Assembly: GCF_008641065.1 (NCBI RefSeq)
Contig: NZ_VTRS01000001.1
Location: 372,001 to 436,000, forward strand
Length of the DNA: 64,000 bases
Direction: 5' to 3'
Source of the DNA: Rhabdaerophilum calidifontis
GTDB lineage: Bacteria; Pseudomonadota; Alphaproteobacteria; Rhizobiales; Beijerinckiaceae
Within the stretch, counting starts at the first letter, position 1, and each line of letters opens with the position of its first letter. The notes beneath the pieces are model-generated. The model saw only the letters and a program-made list of their open reading frames with translations, was not told the DNA's origin and made no database searches. Shown in pieces: positions 39,013 through 47,785 of this stretch. The translations under genes and the position numbers were made by a program.

Positions 39013-39744
39013 TCAGCCGGTCCGGCGGTCGCCGGGGCGGGGGATCTCGGAGCGGTAGGTCTCCTCGCCGCCGCGGAAGCGGGCCAGGGCGGCGCCGGTA
39101 TCGAGCCCGCCGAGGCGGCGCTCGAATTCGCGCAGTTCCGCCTGCCGCGCCTGAAGATCCTGCCGCAGCAGGGCGGCGCGGCGCGCCTCCTCCTGATGGG
39201 CCTCGCGCGCCCGTTCGGCCTGGAGCCGGGCCTCGTCGAGCGCGAGGCGGCGGCTTTCCGCCAGGTCGATGGCCGCGTCGAGCCGGGAGGCCAGGGTTTC
39301 GCGCTGGCCTTCGAGGGCGGCGATCGTCGCGCGTGCCTCGTCGCGCTGGGCGGCGAGATCGGCGAGCCGGGCGGCGCTGGCCTCGGCCTCGACCCTGAGG
39401 GCGGCGAGGTCGGTCTCGAACGCGGCAACGCGCCGGCGTTCGGCGGCGAGCGCGTCATGGAGCGCGCTCTCGGCCTTCAGGCGCTCACCGATCTCGGCCT
39501 TGGCTGCGGCAAGTGCGGCCCGCGTCTGCTTCGCCTCCTGCTCGATCCGCGCCATGGCCACGGCATGGGCGGCCCGGATCCGGTCCCGCGCCGCGAAGAT
39601 ATCCTCGGGGGAGATCGGCAATTGCTGCTCGAGCCGGTCCGTCGTGATGCGAACCGCGCGGCGCCAGAAGGCCGGCAGCAGGATCAGCCAGACAAGCCCG
39701 GCGAGAAGGGCGCCGAGGGTAAAGACGAGAGCGTATTCGATCAT
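39013..39744 (-). CDS. membrane-anchored coiled-coil protein
   Basis: 243 residues: one N-terminal membrane helix (about 5-26, ALVFTLGALLAGLVWLILLP), then an almost continuous coiled coil (about 35-225) rich in Ala, Arg and Glu with repeated LAALR/LADLA heptads. The segment AFWRRAVRITTDRLEQQLPIS next to the helix looks conserved in alphaproteobacterial proteins of unknown function. It lies downstream of eipA on the same strand with a 50-bp gap, so a role in the envelope is possible. Converges on dctM. Confidence 0.78.
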   Translation of the reverse strand: MIEYALVFTLGALLAGLVWLILLPAFWRRAVRITTDRLEQQLPISPEDIFAARDRIRAAHAVAMARIEQEAKQTRAALAAAKAEIGERLKAESALHDALAAERRRVAAFETDLAALRVEAEASAARLADLAAQRDEARATIAALEGQRETLASRLDAAIDLAESRRLALDEARLQAERAREAHQEEARRAALLRQDLQARQAELREFERRLGGLDTGAALARFRGGEETYRSEIPRPGDRRTG

Positions 39745-39794
39745 GCCTCAACAACCTGCACGCGAGGATTGTTCAGCATGAAAACCCGATGGCG

Positions 39795-40448
39795 TCAAAA
39801 CGGATTCCAGGTCGATTCGGGCGTGAACTTCAAATATCCGAGATTGACGCCGAGCCGCGCGCCGACGCCGGCCCGGATCGGCACCACCAGGATGTTGTTG
39901 GCGGTCAGCGCGGTCATGCCAAAGCCGCCGACCAGATAGGCCGAGCCATCCACCCCGACGAAACGCTGGTAGATGTCGTTCACGCGCGGCAATTGATAGA
40001 CGAGCATCATCGTCCGCGCGCCGTCGCCGCCGAAATCGAAGCCCACCGAAGGGCCCTGCCAGAACACCTTCCGGTCGCCCGCATTGCGGGTATAGAGCAC
40101 GCCCTCGCCGTAGCGGAGCCCGCCGACGAAGGCGCCGGCCGCTTCCTGTCCGAGGATATAGCCGTTCGGCTCACCCCAGCGCCGCGTCGCTTCCTCGATG
40201 GTGAGCGCAAGGCCGCGCGAGACCGAGCCGAAGAAGCGATGGCCCGAGCCGACCAGCTCGCGCGTCGAATAGGTCGAACCGTCCCCCGGCCGTGTCGCCT
40301 GCTGGGCAACGGCTCGGAAAGGAAATGCTGGCAGAACGAGAAGCAACAGGGCGAGAAGCGCCACCATCCGTGCTGCGGCGGAATGTGGTCCGCGGGCGGT
40401 CGGGCCGACCATGCGGGCGGCAGCGGGGCGTCGGGTCTCGGCCATCAT
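39795..40448 (-). CDS. eipA: EipA-family periplasmic protein (DUF1134)
   Basis: 217 residues. After an N-terminal export signal (hydrophobic core ALLALLLLVLPAFPF) comes the DUF1134 domain: GFDFGGDGARTMMLVY, FVGVDGSAYLVGGFGMTAL and VPIRAGVGARLG are conserved in this small beta-barrel family. Brucella EipA is required for cell-envelope integrity. ATG 40448 has GAGG 7 bases upstream and gives a long positively charged n-region; ATG 40367 would start directly before the hydrophobic core but lacks a site. Divergent from the YHS gene. Confidence 0.87.
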   Translation of the reverse strand: MMAETRRPAAARMVGPTARGPHSAAARMVALLALLLLVLPAFPFRAVAQQATRPGDGSTYSTRELVGSGHRFFGSVSRGLALTIEEATRRWGEPNGYILGQEAAGAFVGGLRYGEGVLYTRNAGDRKVFWQGPSVGFDFGGDGARTMMLVYQLPRVNDIYQRFVGVDGSAYLVGGFGMTALTANNILVVPIRAGVGARLGVNLGYLKFTPESTWNPF

Positions 40449-40572
40449 GCGGGAACCTCGTGCGGCGGGGCGGGACGGGGCCATGGGCATCGCGGGGAAC
40501 GAAGCGGAAGCGGGTGGACGAATCGCCATGAAACCGAGACTTGACCGACAAGGCGGCGTTCTCAAGGCCAAA

Positions 40573-41067
40573 ATGCGCGTTCCCGCTGCACGGAGGCGTG
40601 CATTTGCGCTGGTCGTCACGGCATTCGTGGCGAGCCTCACGACGTCGGCCGGAGCGCGGGCGATCGAATTGCGTCTCGGCGATGACCCGATTTCCGATCC
40701 GCTGACCGGTGCGGCGATCTTCGGTTTCGATCCGGTCGCGTATTTCACCCGCAACCAGGCGGTGACGGGCAGCGAGAACCACCGGGTCTATTTCGCCGGC
40801 AAGGTCTGGCATTTCGAATCCGAAGCCAACCGTGCTGCGTTCCTGGCCGAGCCGCAGAGTTACCTGCCGGTGTTCGGCGGCTATGATCCCGCGGCTATCG
40901 CGGCCGGGTTCGCGGTGGCGGGCAGCCCGGAGCTGTTCCTGATCCTCGACGAGCGGATCTATCTGTTCCGCAAGCCCGAATCCCGCGAAGCCTTCCTGCG
41001 CGACCCGGCGATCCGCGAAGCGGCGGCCCGCAACTGGCCGCAGGTCAAGCGTGATCTCGTGCCCTAG
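40573..41067 (+). CDS. secreted YHS-domain protein
   Basis: 164 residues with a signal peptide (RRRAFALVVTAFVASL ... ARA) and one YHS domain: GFDPVAYFTRNQAV, VYFAGKVWHFESEANRAAF, EPQSYLPVFGGYD. YHS domains are linked to metal-related proteins, but secreted stand-alone members have no defined role. The ATG at 40573 is preceded by AAGG at suitable distance; ATG 40528 would lengthen the n-region. Its stop codon overlaps that of the convergent cysQ-like gene by 4 bases. Confidence 0.86.
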   Translation: MRVPAARRRAFALVVTAFVASLTTSAGARAIELRLGDDPISDPLTGAAIFGFDPVAYFTRNQAVTGSENHRVYFAGKVWHFESEANRAAFLAEPQSYLPVFGGYDPAAIAAGFAVAGSPELFLILDERIYLFRKPESREAFLRDPAIREAAARNWPQVKRDLVP

Positions 41068-41882
41068 CGGCAGGCCGGCGGCGGCGCCCGCCGGCAGGCG
41101 ATGAAATCAGGGCTCGCCCAGCCATCCGGTCCCGGGCCGTAGACGAGCGGTTTTCCGTCGAGATCGAAGACGCCGCCGCCGAGCGCGCGCAGCAGGGCAT
41201 CGCCGGCCGCGATGTCCCATTGCATCGTCCGGCCGCGCCGGGGATAGATATCGGCTTCGCCATCGGCCAGGCGCGCGAATTTCAGCGCCGAATTCTCGCG
41301 GCGGATCTCGACCGCGCCGCAGGCCGCGCAGAGCGGCCGGCTGTCCTCGCCGGATTGGTCCCGCGAGACGATCGCCACCGAGAGCCGGCGCTCGCCCTGC
41401 GGCAGCGCTCGGCCGCGGCGGGACGCGCGGCCCGCTGCGGTGAAGGCGCGCGCGCCTGCCCACCAGCTCCGCCCCGAGACGGGGGCGTGGATGGCGCCGG
41501 CGATCGGGTTCCCGCCGGCGATCAGCGCGATCAGCACGCAGAATTCCGCGCCTCCGGAGAGGAAGGGGCGGGTGCCGTCCAGCGGATCGACGAGAAAGTG
41601 AATCGGCATGGCGGCTGCCGCATGGCTCTCCGTGTGTTCCTCGCTGACGACCGGCCAATGCGGGAAGGCGGCTGCGAGCTGGGTGCGGATCAGGGTCTCG
41701 GCAGCGAGATCGGCGGCGCTGACCGGCGACCCGTCCGCCTTGAGCGCCGAAGGGCAGGGTTCATCGCGGTAGCGCAGCAGGCAATCGCCGGCCTCGCGCG
41801 CGATCCCGGCCAGCCGGCGGGCGATCGCGTCGCGGCGATCCGGGGAGAGGGCGGGAGCGGAACGGGGTGTCTGGCTTGGCAT
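41064..41882 (-). CDS. cysQ: CysQ-like 3'(2'),5'-bisphosphate nucleotidase
   Basis: 272-residue member of the lithium-sensitive inositol-monophosphatase superfamily, probably removing 3'-phosphate from PAP to protect sulfotransfer and RNA metabolism. Metal-site motifs: DGSPVSAAD (about 50-58), VVSEEH (78-83), DPLDGTRPF (98-106) and QWDIAAGDALL (about 230-240). FLSGGAEFCVLIALI is more CysQ-like than inositol phosphatase-like. Two CxxC-like cysteines (PLCAACG) are unusual. Divergent from chpT, with a 170-bp region between. Confidence 0.85.
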   Translation of the reverse strand: MPSQTPRSAPALSPDRRDAIARRLAGIAREAGDCLLRYRDEPCPSALKADGSPVSAADLAAETLIRTQLAAAFPHWPVVSEEHTESHAAAAMPIHFLVDPLDGTRPFLSGGAEFCVLIALIAGGNPIAGAIHAPVSGRSWWAGARAFTAAGRASRRGRALPQGERRLSVAIVSRDQSGEDSRPLCAACGAVEIRRENSALKFARLADGEADIYPRRGRTMQWDIAAGDALLRALGGGVFDLDGKPLVYGPGPDGWASPDFIACRRAPPPACR

Positions 41883-42052
41883 TGCGCGCCGGGGAACGAG
41901 GAATCACCACAAAGGTAGGGTGCTTTTCCAGAACGGAAAACCGCCGCCGGGTTGGCGCGGACGAAAAGCGCATGTATCACCCGGAAAGGGCCCGGTTGCG
42001 GCGGGGCGGGCATGCCCCGGCCGCGCCGCGGGGCGCAGCGCGGAGCCGGCAC

Positions 42053-42709
42053 ATGGCGAATGATCTCAAGACCATCGAACTCTCGCCGCTCGACCTCGCG
42101 GCCCTGTTGTGCAGCCGGGTCTGCCACGACGCAGTCGGCCCGGTCGGGGCGATCGTCAACGGGCTCGAATTGCTCGACGAGGATGACAGCCCCGAGACGC
42201 AGGCGCTGTCGCTGGAGCTGATCCGCAAGAGCGCCCGGCAGGCTTCGGCACGGCTGCAATTCGCGCGGATCGCGTTTGGCGCGGCGGGTTCTGCCGGTTC
42301 GGCGGTCGATCTCGGCTATGCGCAGCAGCTTACGCAGCAATTCTTGCAGGACGAGAAGGTGACGCTCAACTGGTCGACGCCCCGGCTCTTCGTCGAAAAG
42401 AACCGCGTCAAGCTGCTGATGAACCTCGTTGTCATCGCGCTGGCCGCCATTCCGCTCGGCGGCACGATCGAGGTGGGCATGGAGGGCGATGCCGAAAACC
42501 CGCATTTTCTCGTCGAGGCGCGGGGGCCGAAGCCGCGGCTCGGCCCGCATGTGCTCGACCTGCTCGAAGGCCGCAGCGAGACCGGGGGCGTGGACGCGCA
42601 TGGTTTCCAGGTCTTCTATACGGGCGCGATCGCGCGCGCGGGCGGCATGGCGCTCGACGTCGCGGTGGACGAGGAGCGGGTCCGGATCTCCGCGAAGCCT
42701 ACAACCTGA
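42053..42709 (+). CDS. chpT: histidine phosphotransferase ChpT
   Basis: 218 residues; shuttles phosphate from the hybrid kinase CckA to CtrA and CpdR. Predicted phosphorylated His is H25 in SRVCHDAVGPVGAIVNGLE, the diagnostic dimerisation-helix segment of the ChpT family, followed by a degenerate Bergerat-like C-terminal domain. The start is supported by GGAG 7 bases upstream. It is first in line with cheA-cheW-cheY-cheB-cheR, while ctrA faces the end of that operon, so the phosphorelay and chemotaxis genes are physically linked. A GANTC site is at 41901-41905 upstream. Confidence 0.9.
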   Translation: MANDLKTIELSPLDLAALLCSRVCHDAVGPVGAIVNGLELLDEDDSPETQALSLELIRKSARQASARLQFARIAFGAAGSAGSAVDLGYAQQLTQQFLQDEKVTLNWSTPRLFVEKNRVKLLMNLVVIALAAIPLGGTIEVGMEGDAENPHFLVEARGPKPRLGPHVLDLLEGRSETGGVDAHGFQVFYTGAIARAGGMALDVAVDEERVRISAKPTT

Positions 42710-42835
42710 GGTGAATTTTTTGTGGCCTGTTGAGCGAAGGACCGGCCGCGCAAACCAATCATAAACCCTTGTCGGGCAACGTTCAGCCGGATGGATCGTG
42801 CGCGCCTTGCGCCGAGCAAGTTCGGATCGAACGGT

Positions 42836-45637
42836 ATGGATGACCTCCTCAAGGACTTCGTGGTCGAGACCTCCGAGCATCTCGACATCGTCGATGCGGA
42901 GCTGGTCCGCTTCGAGCGCGACCCCAACAACAGCGCGACGCTGGCGCTCATTTTCCGGCTGGTCCACACGATCAAGGGCACCTGCGGCTTTCTCGGCCTG
43001 CCACGGCTCGAGCATCTCGCCCATGCCGGCGAGGACGTGATTTCCGGGTTCCGCGACGGCAAGCCGGTTACCGCGCCGGCGGTGACGATGATCCTGAAGA
43101 CCATCGATCGCATCAAGGGGATCATCGCCGAGATCGAGAAGAACGGGGCCGAACCCGAGGGCGACGACGAGGATCTGGTCACCGCGCTGCGCGCCCTTGC
43201 CAATGGCGAGGCATTGCCGGAGGACGCGCCGGCACCGGCGCTCGCAGCGGTCGGCGCCGAGACCAGCGGTTCGCTGGCCTTCCAGGTGCTTGAGCGCAAC
43301 CTGCGCGAGGACGAGGTGACGCTCGACGAACTCGAGCGCGCCTTCCGCGAGGCGCCGGGGCCGGATGCGGTGAGCTTTGCCGCGACTGCGGTCCCTGATT
43401 CCGCCCCGAACCCCGCCAAGGAGCCTGCCAGGGCCGAAGCCGCGCCGGCGGCCAAAACTGCCGCCAAGTCGTCCACCGACAAGTCGTTCGCCGACAAGTC
43501 CGCCTCCAAGCCGGAAGCGGCCGCCGAGGGTGGCGAGGGCGGCGGCGACAACCAGAATTCGGTTTCCAAGCAATCGGTCCGCGTTTCTGTCGGCACGCTC
43601 GACCGGCTGATGACGATGGTCTCGGAACTGGTCCTGACCCGCAACCAGCTGCTCGAGATCGCCCGCCAGCGGGACGATGCCGATTTCAAGTCGCCGCTCC
43701 AGCGCCTCTCCCACATCACCGCCGAACTCCAGGACGGCGTGATGCAGACGCGGATGCAGCCGATCGGCTCGGCCTGGACCAAGCTGTCGCGCGTTGTCCG
43801 CGATCTCTCGGCCGAACTCGGCAAGAAGATCGAGCTGGTCACGAGCGGCGCCGAGACCGAGATCGACCGGCAGCTCCTCGAAATGATCAAGGATCCGCTG
43901 CTGCACATGGTGCGCAACGCCGCGGATCACGGGCTCGAAATGCCCGACGAGCGCGTGGCGGCCGGCAAGCCTGCGCACGGCACCATCCATCTGCGCGCGG
44001 CCCAGGAATCCGGCTATATCATCGTCGAGGTGGCGGATGACGGACGCGGCATCGATCTCGACCGCGTCAAGGCCAAGGCGATCCGCAACGGCCTGACGAC
44101 GGAGGCGGATGCCGCGCGCCTCTCGGACGAGCAGATCCTGCGCTTCATCATGGAGCCGGGCTTCTCCACCGCGCAGGCAATCACCAATATTTCCGGCCGC
44201 GGCGTCGGCATGGACGTGGTGCGCAGCCAGGTCGAGCAGGTCGGCGGCGTCGTCGATCTGCGCTCGCGGGCCGGCAAGGGGCTTACGGTCACGATCAAGC
44301 TGCCGCTGACCCTGGCGATCGCCTCGGCGCTGATCGTCGAGGCGGCCGGACAGCGCTTCGCGATTCCGCAGATCTCGGTGGCGGAACTGGTGCGCACCCA
44401 GGAATCCGGTGAGGTCCGGATCGAGAAGCTCAACGGCCAATCCACCCTGCGGCTGCGCCAGAAATTGCTGCCCGTGGTGGATGTCGCGGACGAACTCGGA
44501 CTGGAGGCCGCGCGCGGCGAGGATGGGTCGGCGGGCAAGGCGGCGGGCGAGGACAAGCTGGTCGTCGTCTGCCATGTCGGCGGCCATCGCTTCGGCATCA
44601 TCGTCGATTCGATCCTGCACACCGAGGAAATCGTCGTGAAGCCGATCTCCTCGAAGCTCCGGCACATGTCGGTCTATTCCGGCGCGACGATCCTCGGCGA
44701 CGGTTCGGTGATCCTCATTCTCGAACCGGCCGGCGTGGCGCGCTCCGTCATCGACAGCAGCAGCCGCGAGGGCACGGGCCAGAGCGAGGCCGAACTTGCG
44801 GCCGAGCTGGCGGCGAGCACCGAACGCTCGCTGCTGCTGCTGTTCCGCGCCGGCGGGGTCAATCTCAAGGCGATCCCGCTCGCCTTCATCGGCCGCCTCG
44901 AGGAATTCGAGCGCTCCAAGATCGAGGATACCGGCGGCAAGGCGGTGGTCCAGTATCAGGGCCGGCTCATGCCGATCCTCGGCTATCCGAGCCAGAGCGG
45001 TTTCGGCGAAGGCTTCGATCTCGAATCGCGCCAGCCGGTTCTTGTCTTCCACCAGAAGGATCGCGAGATCGGCATGGCGGTCGACGAGATCGTCGATGTC
45101 GTCGAGGTCGCGATCGAGATCGATACCAGCCACGCGGTGCCGGGCACGGTCGGCGCGGCGATCATCGACGGCAAGGCGGTCGAGATCGTCGATGTCTCGG
45201 AACTGGTGGCGCCGGAAGGCAGCGAGAAGATGGGGGCGACCTCGGAGGAGCATGTCGATGTGATGCTCGTCGAGGGTTCGGAATTCTTCCGGGCGCTGTT
45301 TGCCCCGCTGCTCCAGAATGCGGGTTACCGGCTCTCGGTGGTCGGCTCCATGCAGCAGGCCAAGGCCGCGATGGCGCGCCAGAGGCCGGCGGTGGTGGTG
45401 CTCGACCTCGACCAGCCGGGCGAGGAGGGCTTCGCCTTCGTCCGTGAGCTTGCCGAGGCCGGGTTCGATGCGCCGGTCATCGGGCTCGTCAGCCGTGCGG
45501 CGCCGAAGCTCATCGAGCGCGGCAAGGCCGCCGGGCTCTATGATCTCGTCGGCAAGTTCGACCGGCAGGGCCTGCTCGGCGCCCTTGGCGAGGCGCTCGG
45601 CGGCTACGGCAACACGCAATGGGGGGTCGCGGCATGA
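42836..45637 (+). CDS. cheA: chemotaxis histidine kinase CheA with two CheW-like domains and a degenerate receiver
   Basis: 933 residues. Domains in order: HPt P1 with H44 in LVHTIKGTCGF; no recognisable P2; a Lys/Ala/Ser-rich linker (about 190-245); P3 dimerisation (LMTMVSELVLTRNQLLE); HATPase P4 with HMVRNAADHG, DDGRGIDLD and GRGVGMDV; first CheW-like P5 (about 490-635); a second CheW-like region (about 665-790); and a receiver-like C-terminus (about 805-925). That receiver lacks the N-terminal Asp pair (VEGSEF) but keeps VLDLDQPG and a Lys. Start at 42836 matches homologs; an ATG 15 codons upstream has no better site. Overlaps cheW (ATGA). Confidence 0.95.
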   Translation: MDDLLKDFVVETSEHLDIVDAELVRFERDPNNSATLALIFRLVHTIKGTCGFLGLPRLEHLAHAGEDVISGFRDGKPVTAPAVTMILKTIDRIKGIIAEIEKNGAEPEGDDEDLVTALRALANGEALPEDAPAPALAAVGAETSGSLAFQVLERNLREDEVTLDELERAFREAPGPDAVSFAATAVPDSAPNPAKEPARAEAAPAAKTAAKSSTDKSFADKSASKPEAAAEGGEGGGDNQNSVSKQSVRVSVGTLDRLMTMVSELVLTRNQLLEIARQRDDADFKSPLQRLSHITAELQDGVMQTRMQPIGSAWTKLSRVVRDLSAELGKKIELVTSGAETEIDRQLLEMIKDPLLHMVRNAADHGLEMPDERVAAGKPAHGTIHLRAAQESGYIIVEVADDGRGIDLDRVKAKAIRNGLTTEADAARLSDEQILRFIMEPGFSTAQAITNISGRGVGMDVVRSQVEQVGGVVDLRSRAGKGLTVTIKLPLTLAIASALIVEAAGQRFAIPQISVAELVRTQESGEVRIEKLNGQSTLRLRQKLLPVVDVADELGLEAARGEDGSAGKAAGEDKLVVVCHVGGHRFGIIVDSILHTEEIVVKPISSKLRHMSVYSGATILGDGSVILILEPAGVARSVIDSSSREGTGQSEAELAAELAASTERSLLLLFRAGGVNLKAIPLAFIGRLEEFERSKIEDTGGKAVVQYQGRLMPILGYPSQSGFGEGFDLESRQPVLVFHQKDREIGMAVDEIVDVVEVAIEIDTSHAVPGTVGAAIIDGKAVEIVDVSELVAPEGSEKMGATSEEHVDVMLVEGSEFFRALFAPLLQNAGYRLSVVGSMQQAKAAMARQRPAVVVLDLDQPGEEGFAFVRELAEAGFDAPVIGLVSRAAPKLIERGKAAGLYDLVGKFDRQGLLGALGEALGGYGNTQWGVAA

Positions 45638-46119
45638 GTGGGGACAATCGCAGGCGCCTGGACATGGCGATCGTCGACGATATCCAGCTCGTCTCCGTCC
45701 GCATCGAGGGGCAGCTCATCGGCCTGCCTATCACCTCGGTGCGCGATGTCTTCTCGATCCATGCGATGACGCCGGTGCCGCGCGCCGATCGCGCGGTCGC
45801 GGGGCTCGTCAACCTGCGCGGCCATATCGTGACCATTCTCGATCTCGGCTCGCTGCTCAACGCCCGCAAGACGGGCCGCCCGAAGGATCACGAGCCGATG
45901 GCGGTCGGGGTCGAATGGCAGGGCGAGGTGTTCGGTCTCGTCGTCGACGAGATCGGCGACGTTCTGTCGCTCTCCGCGGATTCGAGCGAGGCGATGCCCG
46001 CCAATCTCGGCCATAGCTGGACGCGCTTCACGCGGCGGGTGCACAAGCTCGAGCGCGAACTGATGATCGAAATCGACCTGCACGCGCTTCTCGAAACGAT
46101 GACGCTCCAGGCTGCCTGA
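45634..46119 (+). CDS. cheW: chemotaxis coupling protein CheW
   Basis: 161 residues, a single CheW domain: IEGQLIGLPITSVRDVF, VAGLVNLRGHIVTILDL and DEIGDVLSLSADSSEAMP are typical. It couples chemoreceptors to CheA at the polar array. The start codon lies within the cheA stop (ATGA). cheY follows after 13 bp. CheA in this operon already has two CheW-like regions, so array packing may differ from the E. coli model. Confidence 0.95.
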   Translation: MSGDNRRRLDMAIVDDIQLVSVRIEGQLIGLPITSVRDVFSIHAMTPVPRADRAVAGLVNLRGHIVTILDLGSLLNARKTGRPKDHEPMAVGVEWQGEVFGLVVDEIGDVLSLSADSSEAMPANLGHSWTRFTRRVHKLERELMIEIDLHALLETMTLQAA

Positions 46120-46132
46120 AGGGAACGGTCCG

Positions 46133-46498
46133 ATGAAATACTGCCTTGTGGTCGATGATTCGAGCGTCATCCGGAAGGTTGCACGCCGCATCCTCGAGGG
46201 CATGCAGTTCGAGATCGCCGAAGCCGAGGATGGCAAGCAGGCGCTGGACGCCTGCTCGGCCAGGATGCCGGACGCCATCCTGCTCGATTGGAACATGCCG
46301 AACATGGACGGCTACGAATTCCTGACCCTGCTGCGCAAGATGTCGGGCGGGGACCGGCCGAAGGTCGTGTTCTGCACCACGGAGAACGATGTCGCCCATA
46401 TCGCCAAGGCGATGGATTCGGGCGCCGACGAATATGTGATGAAGCCGTTCGACAAGGACATCATCACCTCGAAGTTCGGCGAGGTCGGCCTCGTCTGA
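46133..46498 (+). CDS. cheY: chemotaxis response regulator CheY
   Basis: 121-residue single-domain receiver. Acidic pair D8-D9, phosphorylation site D52 in LLDWNMPNMDG, T83 in FCTTEND and K104 in VMKPFDK are all present. The TTEND and C-terminal FGEVGLV endings are typical of the alphaproteobacterial CheY close to cheA. It carries the signal to the FliG/FliM/FliN switch. Fourth gene of the operon. Confidence 0.95.
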   Translation: MKYCLVVDDSSVIRKVARRILEGMQFEIAEAEDGKQALDACSARMPDAILLDWNMPNMDGYEFLTLLRKMSGGDRPKVVFCTTENDVAHIAKAMDSGADEYVMKPFDKDIITSKFGEVGLV

Positions 46499-46564
46499 GC
46501 GCTTCGCGGCCAGGACGGCCCACCACAACCCTTGATGGGGGCCCTCGCGCCCTGGAGTTTCCGC

Positions 46565-47785
46565 ATGGTGGCCGTTCCGCACCGAGTCCTCCCCCGAGCC
46601 GGTCCGCAGCCGGTGAGCGTCGCGGTCGTCGACGATTCCGTCGTCGTGCGCGGCCTGCTGTCGAAATGGCTGTCGGAGACGAACGGCGTCGAGGTCGTCG
46701 GCACCTATCGCTCGGGGCGCGAGATCATCAACGCCCTGCCGGGCGTGATGCCCAAGATCATCCTGCTCGATCTCGACATGCCGGAGATGGACGGGATCAC
46801 CGCGCTGCCGCTGATCCTGGCGAAATCGCCGCATTCGCGGGTGATCGTCGTCTCGTCGCTGTCCGTCCACGGCGCCGAACTCACCATGCGCTCGCTGATG
46901 CGTGGCGCGACGGATTACCTGCCGAAGCCCTCGAACCATCGCGAGGTCTCGACCTCGGCGGATTTCCGCCAGGCGCTGGTCGCCAAGGTGCTGGCGGTCG
47001 GCGGTGTGCGGCTGGCGGCGCGGGTGCCGGTCCAGCCGGCATCTGTGCCCGCGCCGGTTTCCCCTCTGGCGCGGCCGCGCCCGCCGCAGCCGGCGGCGCT
47101 GCCCGAGCGCCCGGCCATCCCGACACCGTTCGTGCGGCCCGCCGTGTCCGCGCCGGCGGCGCCGGGACAGATCCGTCTGCGGCCGATCGAACGCGGGCGC
47201 CCGAAACTCGTCGTGATCGGAGCCTCCACCGGGGGACCGCAGGCGCTCGTCGCGCTGCTCGCGCGGATGCGCCCGGCGCTTGGCCGTGTGCCGGTGGTGA
47301 TCGCCCAGCACATGCCGCCAATCTTCGGCTCGATCTTCGCCACGCATCTCAAACAGCATGCGGGGCTGCCGGCCGTCGAGGCGGCGGATGGGGCGGTGCT
47401 GATGCCCGGCGCGATCTATCTTGCGCCAGGCGGGTGCCACACCGTGGTGCGCAAGAAGCCCGACGGGCAGATCGTGATCGCGATGCTGCCCTCGGAGGCG
47501 CGGGGGCCGTGGCGCCCCTCGATCGATCTCCTGTTCTCGAGCGCTGCCGAGACCTTCGGCGGCGAGGCGCTGGCGATCGCGCTGACCGGCATGGGACGGG
47601 ACGGCACCGAGGGCGCACAGCATCTCGCGCGGCGCGCGGCCAATGTCATCGTGCAGGATGAAGCATCCAGCGTGGTTTGGGGCATTCCGGGCTCCATCGC
47701 CGAGGCCGGCCTCGCGAACGCGCTCCTCCCTCCGGAAAAACTCGGCGAGCTTGCGGTCACGCTGCTCGAAGCACAAACCCCATGA
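46565..47785 (+). CDS. cheB: chemoreceptor methylesterase/glutamine deamidase CheB
   Basis: 406 residues: receiver (about 18-140) with D23/D24 and D69 in LLDLDMPEMDG, a Pro/Ala-rich linker (about 160-200), and the methylesterase domain with catalytic Ser in GASTGGPQAL, His in IAQHMPP and Asp in LTGMGRDG. Removes methyl groups from chemoreceptors for adaptation. ATG 46565 has GGAG 7 bases upstream; earlier in-frame TTG/ATG codons at 46532-46535 do not. Overlaps cheR (ATGA). Confidence 0.95.
   Translation: MVAVPHRVLPRAGPQPVSVAVVDDSVVVRGLLSKWLSETNGVEVVGTYRSGREIINALPGVMPKIILLDLDMPEMDGITALPLILAKSPHSRVIVVSSLSVHGAELTMRSLMRGATDYLPKPSNHREVSTSADFRQALVAKVLAVGGVRLAARVPVQPASVPAPVSPLARPRPPQPAALPERPAIPTPFVRPAVSAPAAPGQIRLRPIERGRPKLVVIGASTGGPQALVALLARMRPALGRVPVVIAQHMPPIFGSIFATHLKQHAGLPAVEAADGAVLMPGAIYLAPGGCHTVVRKKPDGQIVIAMLPSEARGPWRPSIDLLFSSAAETFGGEALAIALTGMGRDGTEGAQHLARRAANVIVQDEASSVVWGIPGSIAEAGLANALLPPEKLGELAVTLLEAQTP

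Noticed and set aside
41690-45619. Long open frame of more than 1300 codons antisense to cheA
   Set aside because: It is a by-product of GC-rich codon use: low-complexity Arg/Asp/Gly/Leu composition, no family motif, and it runs across several genes with clear motifs on the other strand.
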